In this document: piece after piece, positions 21,740 to 33,084 of the stretch
Layout of the letters: each line of letters starts with the position of its first letter
Position numbering within the stretch: position 1 is the stretch's first letter
Origin: Gentiana macrophylla
Lineage: Eukaryota; Streptophyta; Magnoliopsida; Gentianales; Gentianaceae
Direction: 5' to 3'
NCBI GenBank assembly: GCA_026214975.1
Contig: JAOBSW010001049.1
Coordinates: 36,546-100,545 of the forward strand
Length of the DNA: 64,000 bases
Position numbers and translations under genes: made by a program
Notes under the pieces: generated by a model
Seen by the model: the letters and a program-made list of their open reading frames with translations, nothing else
The model's database searches: none
Told to the model about the DNA's origin: nothing

Positions 21740-23221
21740 TGTTGGGAGGATTTTGCATCAATAAAAACAAAAGAAAATTTATAACCCTAACCTATATGCA
21801 AAACTAACTCCTAACCGACCAAAACATCGGGTTGTTGCTAGTAAAGCGTAATGAGTAAAGGGGTCGATCCACAGGAAAAGGTATGTAGAATATAATCTTA
21901 TTAATCCTACCAATTGCTACTCTAGGAAAACAAATAAACGAACGACAAAACATAAAAGCAGAAAATAATTCAAGTAATCTAACCTAAGAAATAAAATAAA
22001 CAAACTAATCTAAGACATGGGAACAACCAATATACAAACATATGTGATCTCAATCCTAGTTCATCTCATGATTCTAATTCAAGTTGTGGTTTCACCTTTT
22101 CACGAGACATAAACCCCTAATTCCTTAGTGAATTTATTCTCAAGCTACGGATTCCAAATTCCTTAGTAAATCCAATTTATCAATCTCTCATCCTCCGAAT
22201 GTTGAGACTGATTTTCAATACAAAACTCGGTGTAGATTCAAGTTAACTTCCGTATTTTAGAACCTAACAACCTAGGAATCTAACCAATTAATTTGTCACA
22301 TAATCAACGGCTAAAAACCCTATCTTTCTATGGTGATCTAGTGTTTATGCAACTTCCGTATTATAAACATCAATAGAAATTAAATCTCTCGATCTATTCT
22401 CACATAGCATCATAATCATAAAAAGATACAAAGTGAATTAAAGATCATGAACATAAACTAGAATTGAATTAATTGAAATAAAACAAACTCACATAGTTTT
22501 GGTACATTGAATGAACTCCAAGCATCAACAATGAAAGAAAAAAAAAAAACGATCCTAATCTTACCCGGATCACCCGAGCACAAGGCTCGGGTGACCGCCT
22601 TGAACTCCTCAAGAAGGGCTGCTTTGCCGCTTTGTGTTTTTTGTTTTGTGGAATAATGTATGAATTAGGTAAAAATCGCGCCGCTTTTATAGAAAAATCA
22701 AGTCGGTTGCTACTGAGAACGGTGCCGGACGGGCGTTCAAAAGGTCGGACGCCCGCCCAGAATGCCTGGACGCTGAGTAAACGCTCGTTCATCCTCCGTC
22801 TGAACTCTCTGAATGTAAAACACAATTCCGGACGCCCGTTTGCTTTATCAAACGCCCGTCTGGAATGGACGCTGCACGAACGCTCGTCCAAGATGCTGAG
22901 GGTCGGATTTCATCATCTTTATCCAATTTCTTCAAGCCAATTCCAACTCTATCTCTTATGATTCGACTTGAGCTTCATTTATCCACTTATCGCACTCGAA
23001 AATTAACTCCTACATGATAAATAAACAATGCAAAAATGTAATAAAATCCAAATAATAATAATTCCATTAAATCAACACTTAAAATCATCAATTTTGCATA
23101 CAACCCTCTTAAAATCATCTTTATTAAATAATTACACTTAAAACCTTAATTCTCATGTAAATTGTGCAAATGTGGGAAAATAATAATGAAATATACCCTT
23201 AATAATCATATAAATATGGCC
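21740..23221 (-). repeat. Family X2 LTR (minus strand)
   Basis: A nearly complete LTR in reverse orientation. Its 3' end (TGTTGGGAGG on the plus strand, 21740) follows a leader-like U5 containing CCTGTGGATCGACCCC. Its 5' end stops at 23221, six bases short of the usual TGTTAA. The last ~660 bp mirror 21067-21737, so the two form a large head-to-head inverted repeat. The U5 half has no match in the X1 LTRs of this window. Confidence 0.85.
22469..22560. other. A-rich tract and R-like part of the X2 LTR
   Basis: It includes an A12-type homopolymer (about 22537-22549) and the sequence leading into the hairpin of the inverted X2 LTR. No gene is present. The overlapping long ORFs on both strands (22469-22891 minus, 22632-22961 plus) are LTR sequence without any domain. 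Confidence 0.6.
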
Positions 23222-23685
23222 GGCTTCGCAAATTTGAACAAAAGTGGACAAGAAGTCATGAGGATCTTCTTGAGCAGTGCCATGGAAGGAGCTATTTTGG
23301 ACCAGTCCAACCACTCCATTCATCAGATCGAAATGTACTTGCCCCATATCTGGAGGTCGGATAGGTCTATGCCCCTCCAGGAAGTCTTGGTTAAGATAAG
23401 GGGCATAGGGGTCTTGATTTAGCTGGGCTTGATGAAGTTGTTGCAATTGGTTTTGTAGCCCAACTTGCTGATTCTGTTGTTGTTGTAACAACTGTATTTG
23501 TTGAAGGAGCTGATTCAGCTGAGCTTGAGGGTCTGGATTTTGATTTGGGAGGGCTGGATTAGGAGGAACTAGATTCGGATTTTGAACCTGGGTCCGCCAT
23601 GATGTCTAGATCGGAAAAAGCTTCTTAGGATGGACCGTTCGGTTCGGATCAAAGAGGAGAGGTCCTTCTTGCTTCCGGTTTGCAT
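23222..23685 (-). pseudogene. Athila gag N-terminus fragment
   Basis: The start codon is probably at 23685 (MQTGSKKDLSSLIRTERSIL), since Athila gag commonly begins MQT-S and family Y does so too (MQTRSHKG). After a frame break comes a glutamine-rich stretch (LLQQQQNQQVGLQNQLQQL), then FDLMNGVVGLVQNSSFHG and EDPHDFLSTFVQICE, which correspond to the conserved start of the gag capsid region. It is cut at 23222 by the junction with the X2 LTR. About 80 bp of leader (23686-23766) separates it from an LTR that lacks its end and PBS. Confidence 0.75.
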
Positions 23686-23766
23686 AAACCAGGAGGACAA
23701 CGAGAGGTCAACACCGACTAAAAGTCGAGTTGATGAAGAGTTAACCTTGGAATACAAAGCTAACGA

Positions 23767-25261
23767 TTATCGGATTGAGATAACAATTATTCTAACGATT
23801 ATGTCACGATTATCTATCTAAACGAAAGTTGAAACTAACTAAAACCTAAACCTAAGAATTGAAAGCGAAAACGAGAGATAAAACAGTTTGAAAAATAAGA
23901 AAGCGAAAACCAGACGGCGCTCACTAAAGTGAACGAGCGTCTCAAAACTAAACCTAATGGACGAGCGGTTGCTATTATGACGAGCGGCGTCGATTATGAA
24001 TCAAGCGTAAAATTGCGTAAAAACAAAGAGGAAACTAGGGTTTATCAACTAGAACTTAAACTAAAGATTAAACTAATGATTCGATTAATAAACAATAAAG
24101 GAAAACACAATGAGGCAACGAATCCACCCATCAACCAACAACCCCCAACTAGATGGTGATCTAAGATGTAGTTTTTAGTGGTGATTTATTCATTTAATCC
24201 AATTAAATATCTTCAATCAAATTCTAGGGTTTCGTTTATCTTTTCAAATAAACTAAACATGCAATCAACACGAAATCACGAGGTTGTTTCCAAACTCTCA
24301 CTCAACTAATCATGCATAATCTCTTAAAACACGAATAATTGCATCACTTGAACGAAATAAAACTTAAACCAATATATTTTCATACATAGATCCAAGCATA
24401 TAGATATAGATAAATCGTTTCATCAAATTGTTAATTCCAACAAAACATGATCAATACAAAACAAAGATCCAAAGTGATGAAAAACTATAAATTAAACTCA
24501 CTAACACAAAGCATCGAACTCTCTAGTTGGTTGTGGTTGTTGATAGGCTTCCTCTGTCGACTCACTGCAAGGCTTTTAGCCAACAATCATGTTGAAGATG
24601 ATTGTTGGGTTGGAGAAGTTCATCTCTATGGAAAAAGGCTTGTAGCCGCAGCTTTTTGGTGTAAAATTGCGATCTCAATTATGTGGTATCTGAATTAGGG
24701 TTGGGGCTGCTGCTTTATATAGAGTTTCAAGTCGGTTAGGGTTAAGTCGGCAACGGACGCTCGTCTGGTCTTATGGACGCCCGTCCAGAATGCCTGGACG
24801 CTGAGTAAACGCTCGTTCATCCTCCGTCTGAACTCTCTGAATGTAAAACACAATTCCGGACGCCCGTTTGCTTTATCAAACGCCCGCCTGGAATGGATGA
24901 CTACTGATTTAACGCTTCGTCCAAGATCTTTGAGGGTCGGATTTCATCATCTTTATCCAATTTCTTCAAGCCAATTCCAACTCTATCTCTTATGATTCGA
25001 CTTGAGCTTCATTTATCCACTTATCGCACTCGAAAATTAACTCCTACATGATAAATAAACAATGCAAAAATGTAATAAAATCCAAATAATAATAATTCCA
25101 TTAAATCAACACTTAAAATCATCAATTTTGCATACAACCCTCTTAAAATCATCTTTATTAAATAATTACACTTAAAACCTTAATTCTCATGTAAATTGTG
25201 CAAATGTGGGGAAAATAATAATGAAATATACCTTAATAATCATATAAATATGGCCTTAACA
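23767..25261 (-). repeat. Family X1 LTR (minus strand)
   Basis: It begins TGTTAAGGCC at 25261 in its own direction and runs to TTATCGGATT at about 23767, lacking roughly 100 bp of U5. A PPT-like phrase adjoins at 25262, marking it as a 3' LTR of the pieces to its right. The gag fragment to its left is laid out as if this were a 5' LTR, so the locus is probably recombined. Confidence 0.9.
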
Positions 25262-26600
25262 ACACCCCACACTTAACTTTTTGTACGTCCTCGGACAAAA
25301 CAATCAAAACTATAGCTCAACTTTATAAATAATCCACATAGATCTCTAACTCACGTAATGAAGATACAACAACTATAGCAAATGATACCAACACGAGAGA
25401 TAGATTCGGTGTATGTGTGACAAGCCGTTCTCAATCTAACAAGCCTTTCAAAGAAATATCCTCTCAAAAATTCCAATGACTATCCTAAGTATGCAGACGA
25501 ATGACTCAACTCAAAGCCTTCCCACGCACTCAGTAGGATAATCCCTACAGCATATCATGCGGTTCTACTGGGTATAAGATCCATGATAACAAAGACTTCA
25601 CTTTATTCTTAACTCATCATTTTTCAAAATTTTCAAATGTGACGCATATCAGAATAAGCTCTTACCCATCATAGTAGAATAGGATGTTTCGTGATAACAC
25701 CCTACCTTACTCAAATCATAAGGTAGCTTCTCCTGACTGTCGTGAGCTATTGGTCATCATAGTGGTATAGGACATACGAGGTATACCCTACCGCACTCCA
25801 AATCATAAACCGACTTCCGACAAACGTATTTATTAATAACTGCTCCCTCACTTTATTTATTCACTTTTCAAAGTCATAAGTTACATCTCACCTATCACAT
25901 TCAAACGTTATGATATTCACAGCACACGGTCTAACTTAGGTGTAACTATACCGACCTTCCTAAGATGAATCATTAAAAATAATGAAAGGATATAATTCAA
26001 AAGTCATGCTTCAATCTCAAAGGCTTTCGTGAATGAAAAACGAAACTATCTCCATAAAAGTAAAACATGCTATAATTATCTCACTAAGTCACATACTATC
26101 ATCGTTAGAAAACTACAACTAGCAAGCATCTAGTTCCAATTATATGCTCGAGACTCACAAAAATTTTAAATTCATGAAATTTTAACTTTCACTCCTATTT
26201 CAAAGGATATAGCATAAAAACATACCCAAACACCCCCACACTTAAATCACATTATGTCCTCGGAATGTGCAAATATAAAAGAAAAGAAAACTTAGTTTGG
26301 TTTCAACAAAGTGGTTGTCGAATGAAAGTTGGCGAGAGGTCAGGGCGGAGCATGAACATACCGCAACAACTCGAATAGACAACACTTTGGACAAGAGTAA
26401 CTCAAAAACACGCTCAAAAGTATCTCGCAACACTCGACATACCATATAATCTCGGGGTACACGGGGTATATGAGCAACACATAACACAAAACACTTACAA
26501 TGAACGTAAGAGGAATAACCAACAACACAACATCAACTAAAGTATTATTTCTAACACAATAAAACAAAACAACCTAAGAAAAGAAACAAACAAAGAAAAC
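25262..26600 (-). other. Family X 3' non-coding region (second minus copy)
   Basis: Near-identical to 13819-15163. It contains the two PPT-like AAGTGTGGGGG phrases about 1 kb apart (25262-25280 and 26231-26247) and the conserved paired repeat (25640-25800). There is no supported gene. A hydrophobic short ORF at 26340-26567 is a copy of the one at 29788-30102. Confidence 0.75.
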
Positions 26601-26646
26601 TAGGCTGCCTCCTAGGAGCGCTCTTTTAATGTCAATAGCTTGACAC
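26601..26646 (-). promoter_or_regulatory. Post-pol RNA module, family X second copy
   Basis: Minus-strand GTCAAGCTATTGAC hairpin followed by AGAGCGCTCCTAGGAGGCAG. Here the second half also contains the perfect palindrome CTCCTAGGAG. Confidence 0.75.
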
Positions 26647-26659
26647 AGAGTTCAAAAGA

Positions 26660-27090
26660 TCAACCCGGATCGGGCCACTTTGGTTTGACTACCGCCACCT
26701 TAGTATCAGAATCAGAATTACTAGGGCTGAAATGATTTTCACCACAACAACAAGTCAAGTGCGCAATAAGATCATTAAACCTTTCTCTCCACACTACACT
26801 GACTCTCTTCTTCTTGTTCTTGCGGATGATAGGCATAGACACAGTGGTATGATCAGAAGTTTCAGCAGAAGGTACCTCACGGGTGGAGATAGGAACGTCA
26901 TCGTCATCTGACTCAAAGAAATAAGATGGAATCTCCTCACAAATCAGGACATCTGTACTCTCATCTCTGCTTTGGAAATAAAGAATCCCAGGCTTTTCCT
27001 TTGGTTGCCCAAAATATTTCTTAAGTCGATGGCCATTCACTTTAAAAGCTTGATTACCATACCCGTTCAAAGTAATTACTCCACTAGGAT
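26660..27090 (-). pseudogene. Athila integrase C-terminal tail, family X
   Basis: Open on the minus strand: SGVITLNGYGNQAFKVNGHR, KYFGQPKEKPGILYFQSRDE, then an acidic SYFFESDDDDVPIS region and a basic RKNKKKRVSVVWRER, ending KWPDPG and a stop. It is the best-preserved tail in the window. At 27090 it is cut and joined head-to-head to plus-strand RT (27088 onward) through a shared GAT. Confidence 0.85.
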
Positions 27091-28060
27091 AGCCATTGAC
27101 CCCAATGACCAAGAGAAGACAACGTTTACGTGTACATCCGGTACTTTTGCTTTTCGTAGAATGCCATTCGGTCTATGCAATGCACCCGCGACTTTTCAAC
27201 GGTGCATGTTGGCCATTTTTGATGGACTTGTTGAGAAATGCATGGAAGTCTTCATGGACGACTTCTCGATCTCACGGTGATAGCTTTGATGAAATTTTAA
27301 AGAACCTAGATATGGTACTCCAACGGTGTGTTGAGAAAAATCTGTGCTTAAGCGGGAAAAATGCCATTTTCTAGTTGATGAAGGAATAGTTTTGGGACAT
27401 AAGGTGTCCAATCTTTGGTATTCAAGTTGATAAGGCTAAGGTTGAAGCCATTGAAAAGATGACGTACCCTAAGGCAGGTGAAAGAGGTACGAGGTTTTCT
27501 AGGACATGTTGGCTTCTACCGGCGTTTCATTAGAGACTTTTCTACGATTGCCAAGCCTTTATCAAATCTTTTGAAAGATGATGTAGATTTCTTGTTCGAT
27601 CACGAAGTGCAAGGAAGCTTTCAATTGTTTGAAAGATAAGTTTATCAGTGCCCCTATTTTAGTAGCTTTTTGTTGGACCAAGCCTTCGAATTGATGTGTG
27701 ATGCCTCTAACTATGCCGTGAAAGCGCGGTTTTAGGTCAAAGAGTTGATAAAAGGTTCAGGCCCATTTGTTATGCGAGTCGTACCTTGAACCCGGCTCAA
27801 TGCAATTATACCACAACCGAGAAGGAATTCTTAGTTGTTGTTTTTGCCATTGACAAATTTAGAAGCTATCTTCTCGGTCTCAAGTGATTGTATGGACAGA
27901 TCATGCGACTTTATGCTACCTTATGGATAAAGCAGATGCCAAACCAAGGTTACTTAGATGGATTTTAATTCTACAAGAGTTTGACCTTGTGATTAAAGAT
28001 AAGAAAGGTAGTGAGAATATTGTGGTGATCATTTATCTCGCTTAGTAATGAGGGTGCAGA
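27088..28060 (+). pseudogene. Athila RT C-terminal half and RNase H, family X copy B
   Basis: It starts inside RT at AIDPNDQEKTTFTC, with FRRMPFGLCNAPATFQRCM and LVEKCMEVFMDDFSIS (catalytic FMDD) following. The RNase H part begins near 27480 ([18 protein letters not shown]). The FELMCDASNYAV equivalent is damaged near 27690. SRTLNPAQCNYTTTEKEFLV is intact near 27780. Upstream RT, protease and gag are absent because of the inversion junction. Confidence 0.85.
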
Positions 28061-29695
28061 AAATCACAATGATATAGGCATTGATTTTCCGGTCGAGCAA
28101 TTGATGAAGCTTGAAACGGTTAGGCCGTGGTATGTCGACTACGTCAACTATTTAGCGAGTGGTCATTTAGAAGACATGACGTATCGAGGAGAAGAAAAGT
28201 TCTTTTCGATCTCAAATATCTCGTATGGGAAGATCCTTATTTGTTGAGTCCCAGAAGGACGGGTTGCTTCGAAGGTGTGTTCCTGAGCATGATCGAGTGG
28301 GATATCTTAGAACAATGCCATATGCAGTCCTACCGGAGGTCACTATGGAACACCAAAGGCGGTTGCAAAGATTCTTCAAGCTGGATTCTCTTGGCCGACT
28401 GCTTAAGGATGCGAAGCCTTTTGTAAAGGTTGTGATAGGTGCGAGAACTGAAGGCGAGTAGTCGGATGGAAATGCCACTTAAGCCCATTCTTGAGTGTGA
28501 AGTTTTCGATGTTTGGGGCATAGATTTTATGGGACCCTTTCCATCCTCATGCGGTAATAAGTATATCCTCGTCTGTGTGGATTATGTTTCAAAGTGGGTC
28601 GAGGCCATAGCTACTCAAACTAATGATCACAAGGTGGTAAAGAAATTCTTGCAAAAGAATATCTTTACTAGATTCGGCTGTCCGAGAGCACTCATTAGTG
28701 ATGAAGGTACTCACTTTTGCAATGCGCCGCTTGACAAGATCCTTGAGAAGTATGGTGTCAAACATAAGATTGGTACACCATATCATCCTCAAACTAGTGG
28801 CCAAGTCGAGGTAAGCAACTGAGCTTGAAAAGAATTTTGAGAAGACCGTGACCAATAATCGATCTAATTGGAGTCTGAAGTTGGATGGACGCGTTGTGAG
28901 CTTATCGTCATCGCATTCAAAACCCGATGGGCACGTCACCCTTCCAAATGGTCTATGGCAAAGCTTGTCATTTACCTCGTCGAACTTGAACACAGAGCTT
29001 TCGGGCAATTAAATTCTTAAATTTTGATAGCCAACTCGTGGGGAGAAAAGATTGTTCTGATTGAACGAACTCGATTTAATTCGGACTCGTGCATACGAGA
29101 ATGCTAAGCTCGACAAGGAGAGAACTAAGATACTCCATGACGCTAAGATCAAGGACCGAGAATTCAAAGTTGGTGACATGGCTTTACTTTATAATACTAG
29201 ACTTCACTGTTTCCGGTAAACTCAAGTCTAGATGGTCCGGTCCTTTTGAGATTCTCGAGGTTAATCCTAGTGGAGTAATTACTTTGAACGGGTATGGTAA
29301 TCAAGCTTTTAAAGTGAATGGCCATCGACTTAAGAAATATTTTGGGCAACCAAAGGAAAAGCCTGGGATTCTTTATTTCCAAAGCAGAGATGAGAGTACA
29401 GATGTCCTGATTTGTGAGGAGATTCCATCTTATTTCTTTGAGTCAGATGACGATGACGTTCCTATCTCCACCCGTGAGGTACCTTCTGCTGAAACTTCGA
29501 TCATACCACTGCGTGTCTATGCCTATCATCCGCAAGAACAAGAAGAAGAGAGTCGGTGTAGTGTGGAGAGAAAGGTTTAATGATCTTATTGCGCACTTGA
29601 CTTGTTGTTGTGGTGAAAATCATTTTCACCCTAGTAATTCGATTCTCGATACTAAGGTGGCGGTAGTCAAACCAAAGTGGCCCGATCCGGGTTGA
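28061..29695 (+). pseudogene. Athila integrase, family X copy B
   Basis: A zinc-binding region lies around 28300-28440 ([13 protein letters not shown]). The core is the clearest in the window: [59 protein letters not shown] and [18 protein letters not shown]. These include two Asp of the DDE triad. The part covering the final Glu is broken at about 28820. The C-terminal domain (29089-29580) has SRWSGPFEILEVNPSGVITL. The end is KWPDPG and a stop at 29693-29695. Confidence 0.87.
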
Positions 29696-31089
29696 TCTTT
29701 TGAACTCTGTGTCAAGCTATTGACATTAAAAGAGCGCCTCCAGGAGGCAGCCTAGTTTTCTTTGTTTGTTTCTTTTCTTAGGTTGTTTTGTTTTATTGTG
29801 TTAGAAATAATACTTTAGTTGATGTTGTGTTGTTGGTTATTCCTCTTACGTTCATTGTAAGTGTTTTGTGTTATGTGTTGCTCATATACCCGTGTACCCG
29901 AGATTATATGGTATGTCGAGTGTTGCAGATACTTTTTGAGCAGGTTTTCGAGTTACTACTTGTCGGTGTTGTCTATTCGAGTTGTTGCGGTATGTTCATG
30001 CTCGGCCTGACCTCCGCCAACTTTCATTCGACAAACCCTTTGTTGAAACCAACTAAGTTTTCTTTTTCTTTTATATTTGCACATTCCGAGGACATAATGT
30101 GATTTAAGTGTGGGGGTGTTTGGGTATGTTTTTATGCTATATCCTTTGAAATAGGAGTGAAAGTTAAAATTTCATGAATTTAAAATTTTTGTGAGTCTCG
30201 AGCATATAATTGGAACTAGATGCTTGCTAGTTGTAGTTTTCTAACGATGATAGTATGTGACTTAGTGAGATAATTATAGCATGTTTTACTTTTATGGAGA
30301 TAGTTTCGTTTTCATTCACGAAAGCCTTTGAGATTGAAGCATGACTTTTGAATTATATCCTTTCATTATTTTTAATGATTCATCTTAGGAAGGTCGGTAT
30401 AGTTACACCTAAGTTAGACCGTGTGCTGTGAATATCATAACGTTTGAATGTGATAGGTGAGATGTAACTTATGACTTTGAAAAGTGAATAAATAAAGTGA
30501 GGGAGCAGTTATTAATAAATACGTTTGTCGGAAGCTGGTTTATGATTTGGGTGCGGTAGGGTATACCACGTATGTCCTATACCACTATGATGACCAATAG
30601 CTCACGACAGTCAGGAGAAGCTACCTTATGATTTGAGTAAGGTAGGGTGTTATCACGAAACATCCTATTCTACTATGATGGGTAAGAGCTTATTCTGATA
30701 TGCGTCACATTTGAAAATTTTGAAAAATGATGAGTTAAGAATAAAGTAGAGTCTTTGTTATCATGGATCTTATACCCAGTAGAACCGCATGATATGCTGT
30801 AGGGATTATCCTACTGAGTGCGTGGGAAGGCTTTGAGTGGAGCTATTACTGTCTGTACCTAGGATAGTCATTGGAATTTCTGAGAGGATATTTCTTTGAA
30901 AGGCTTGTTAGATTGAGAACGGCTTGTCACACATACACCGAATCTATCTCTCGTGTTGGTATCATTTGCTATAGTTGTTGTATCTTACATTCACGTGAGT
31001 TAGAGATCTATGTGGATTATTTATAAAGTTGAGCTATAGTTTTGATTGTTTTGTCCGAGGGCGTACAAAAAAGTTAAGTGTGGGGGTGT
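29696..31089 (+). other. Family X 3' non-coding region, copy B
   Basis: It contains the post-pol module (29708-29754) and a 104-codon ORF (29788-30102) with a hydrophobic stretch LVDVVLLVIPLTFIVSVLCY. It also holds a first PPT-like phrase (TTAAGTGTGGGGG, about 30105-30117), the paired repeat (30551-30710) and a second PPT-like phrase ending at 31089. The ORF is in env position, but the homologous family Y stretch (44640-44935) keeps DNA similarity without an open frame, so I do not call it a gene. Confidence 0.75.
29708..29754 (+). promoter_or_regulatory. Post-pol RNA module, family X copy B
   Basis: GTCAAGCTATTGAC hairpin, ATTAAAAGAGCGCC, then AGGAGGCAGCC, 12 nt after the pol stop. Confidence 0.78.
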
Positions 31090-32685
31090 TGTTAAGGCCA
31101 TATTTATATGATTATTAAGGGTATATTTCATTATTATTTTCCCCACATTTGCACAATTTACATGAGAATTAAGGTTTTAAGTGTAATTATTTAATAAAGA
31201 TGATTTTAAGAGGGTTGTATGCAAAATTGATGATTTTAAGTGTTGATTTAATGGAATTATTATTATTTGGATTTTATTACATTTTTGCATTGTTTATTTA
31301 TCATGTAGGAGTTAATTTTCGAAAAGTGCGATAAGTGGATAAATGAAGCTCAAGTCGAATCATAAGAGATAGAGTTGGAATTGGCTTGAAGAAATTGGAT
31401 AAAGATGATGAAATCCGACCCTCAGCATCTTGGACGAGCGTTCGTGCAGCGTCCATTCCAGACGGGCGTTTGATAAAGCAAACGGGCGTCCGGAATTGTG
31501 TTTTACATTCAGAGAGTTCAGACGGAGGATGAACGAGCGTTTACTCAGCGTCCAGGCATTACGGACGGGCGCCCATAAGACCAGGAAGCGTCCGTTGCCG
31601 ACTTAACCCTAACCGACTTGAAACTCTATATAAAGCAAAGAGCCCCAACCCTAATTCGGATACCACATAATTGAGATCGCAAATTCACCAAAAGTCTGCG
31701 CCGAGAACCCTAATTTCACGAGAGATGCAAATCTCCCAACCAACAATCATCTTCAACATGATTGTTGGCTAAAAGCCTTCTGCGGTGAGTCGACGGAGGA
31801 AGCCTATCAACAACCAAAACCAACTAGAGAGTTCGATGCTTAAGTTTAGTGAGTTTATTTCATAGTTTTTCATTACTTTGGATCTGCTTTTATATTGTTT
31901 AAGTTTTATTGAATTAAGATTTGATGAAACGATCTATGTTTAATTTATGCTTGAATAAATTTATGAAAGTATGTTTATTTAAGTTCTCCTCTATTCAAAG
32001 TAATGCATCTAATCATGTTATAAGAGATTAGGCATGTTTAGTTGAGTAAGAGTTTGGAAACGATCTCGTGATTTCGTGTTGATTGCATGTTTAGTTTGTT
32101 TGAAAAGATAAACGAAACCCTAGAATTTGATTGAAGATATTTAATTGAATTCGTGAATAAATCACTACTAAAAACTATGTCTTTTTAATCACCATCTAGT
32201 TGGGATTGTTGGTTGATAGGTGGAATCTAGTCGCCTTTTTGTGTTTTCCTTTAATTGTTTTAATCAAATCGTTAGATTAAGTTTAGTTTAAGTTTTAGTA
32301 TTATAAACCCTAGTTTTCTTTGTTTTTCGCAATTTTTCGCTTGATTCATAATCGACGCTTCGTCCGCAATAGCGAGCACTTTCGTCCATTAGGTTTAGTT
32401 TTCAGGCGCTCGTTCACTTTAGTGAACGCCAAATGCAGTTTTTCGTTTTCTTATTTTTCAGCTTGTTTTATCTCTGTTTTCTGTTTTCAATTCTTAGGTT
32501 TAGGTTTTAGTTAGTTTCAACTTTCGTTTAGATAGATAATCGTGACATAATCGTTAGAATAATTGTTATCTCGAATCCGATAAACATTCCACTCCACTAA
32601 GGGGCGACCCGTAAACACCCTATACTACGATCCTTATACTTGGGGTGTTTCGGTTTATAAATTTAAAACACGTTTTTACCGAACA
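31090..32685 (+). repeat. Family X1 LTR (plus strand)
   Basis: A complete 1596-bp LTR, TGTTAAGGCC...TACCGAACA. Visible parts are the GGACG-type motif cluster (about 31430-31600), the TATA box TATATAAA (31627-31634) and the hairpin CCAACAATCAT / ATGATTGTTGG (31740-31768). The U5 holds CACCCTATACTACGATCC. It is the 3' LTR for copy B, and also the left LTR of a deleted element that runs to 34669. Confidence 0.93.
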
Positions 32686-32691
32686 AGTTTT

Positions 32692-32702
32692 TGGCGCCGT
32701 TG
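32692..32702 (+). promoter_or_regulatory. Primer binding site, family X (tRNA-Asp type), truncated
   Basis: TGGCGCCGTTG six bases after the LTR end. TGGCGCCG is the start of the tRNA-Asp-type PBS usual in Athila. It is cut after 11 bases by a deletion that brings in 3'-region sequence. Confidence 0.8.
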
Positions 32703-33084
32703 CGTCACATTTGAAAATTTTGAAAAATGATGAGTTAAGAATAAAGTGAAGTCTTTGTTATCATGGATCTTATACCCAGTAGAACCGCATGATATCTTTG
32801 TAGGGATTATCCTCTTGAGTGCGTGGGAAGGCTTTGAGTTGAGTATTCGTCTGCATACCTAGGATAGTCATTGGAATTTTTGAGAGGATATTTCTTTGTA
32901 AGGCTTGTTAGATTGAGAACGGCTTGTCACACATACACGAATCTATCTACGTGTTGGTATTATTTGCTATAGTTGTTGTATCTTACATTACGTGAGTTAG
33001 AGATCTATGTGGATTATTTATAAAGTTGAGCTATAGTTTTGATTGTTTTGTCCGAGGACGTACAAAAAGTTAAGTGTGGGGTGT
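32700..33084 (+). other. Family X 3' region fragment after an internal deletion
   Basis: About 385 bp from GCGTCACATTTG to the PPT-like GTTAAGTGTGGGG, identical in layout to the end of 29696-31089. The PBS and this fragment share TGC at the joint, so the whole coding region was lost between them. Confidence 0.85.

Noticed and set aside
22469..22961. 140- and 109-codon ORFs on opposite strands
   Set aside because: They cover the X2 LTR and are not conserved between LTR copies.
29788..30102. 104-codon ORF with a hydrophobic segment in the env position of family X
   Set aside because: It is present in all X copies because they are near-identical, but the homologous Y DNA (44640-44935) is similar without an open frame. 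It is more likely non-coding sequence.
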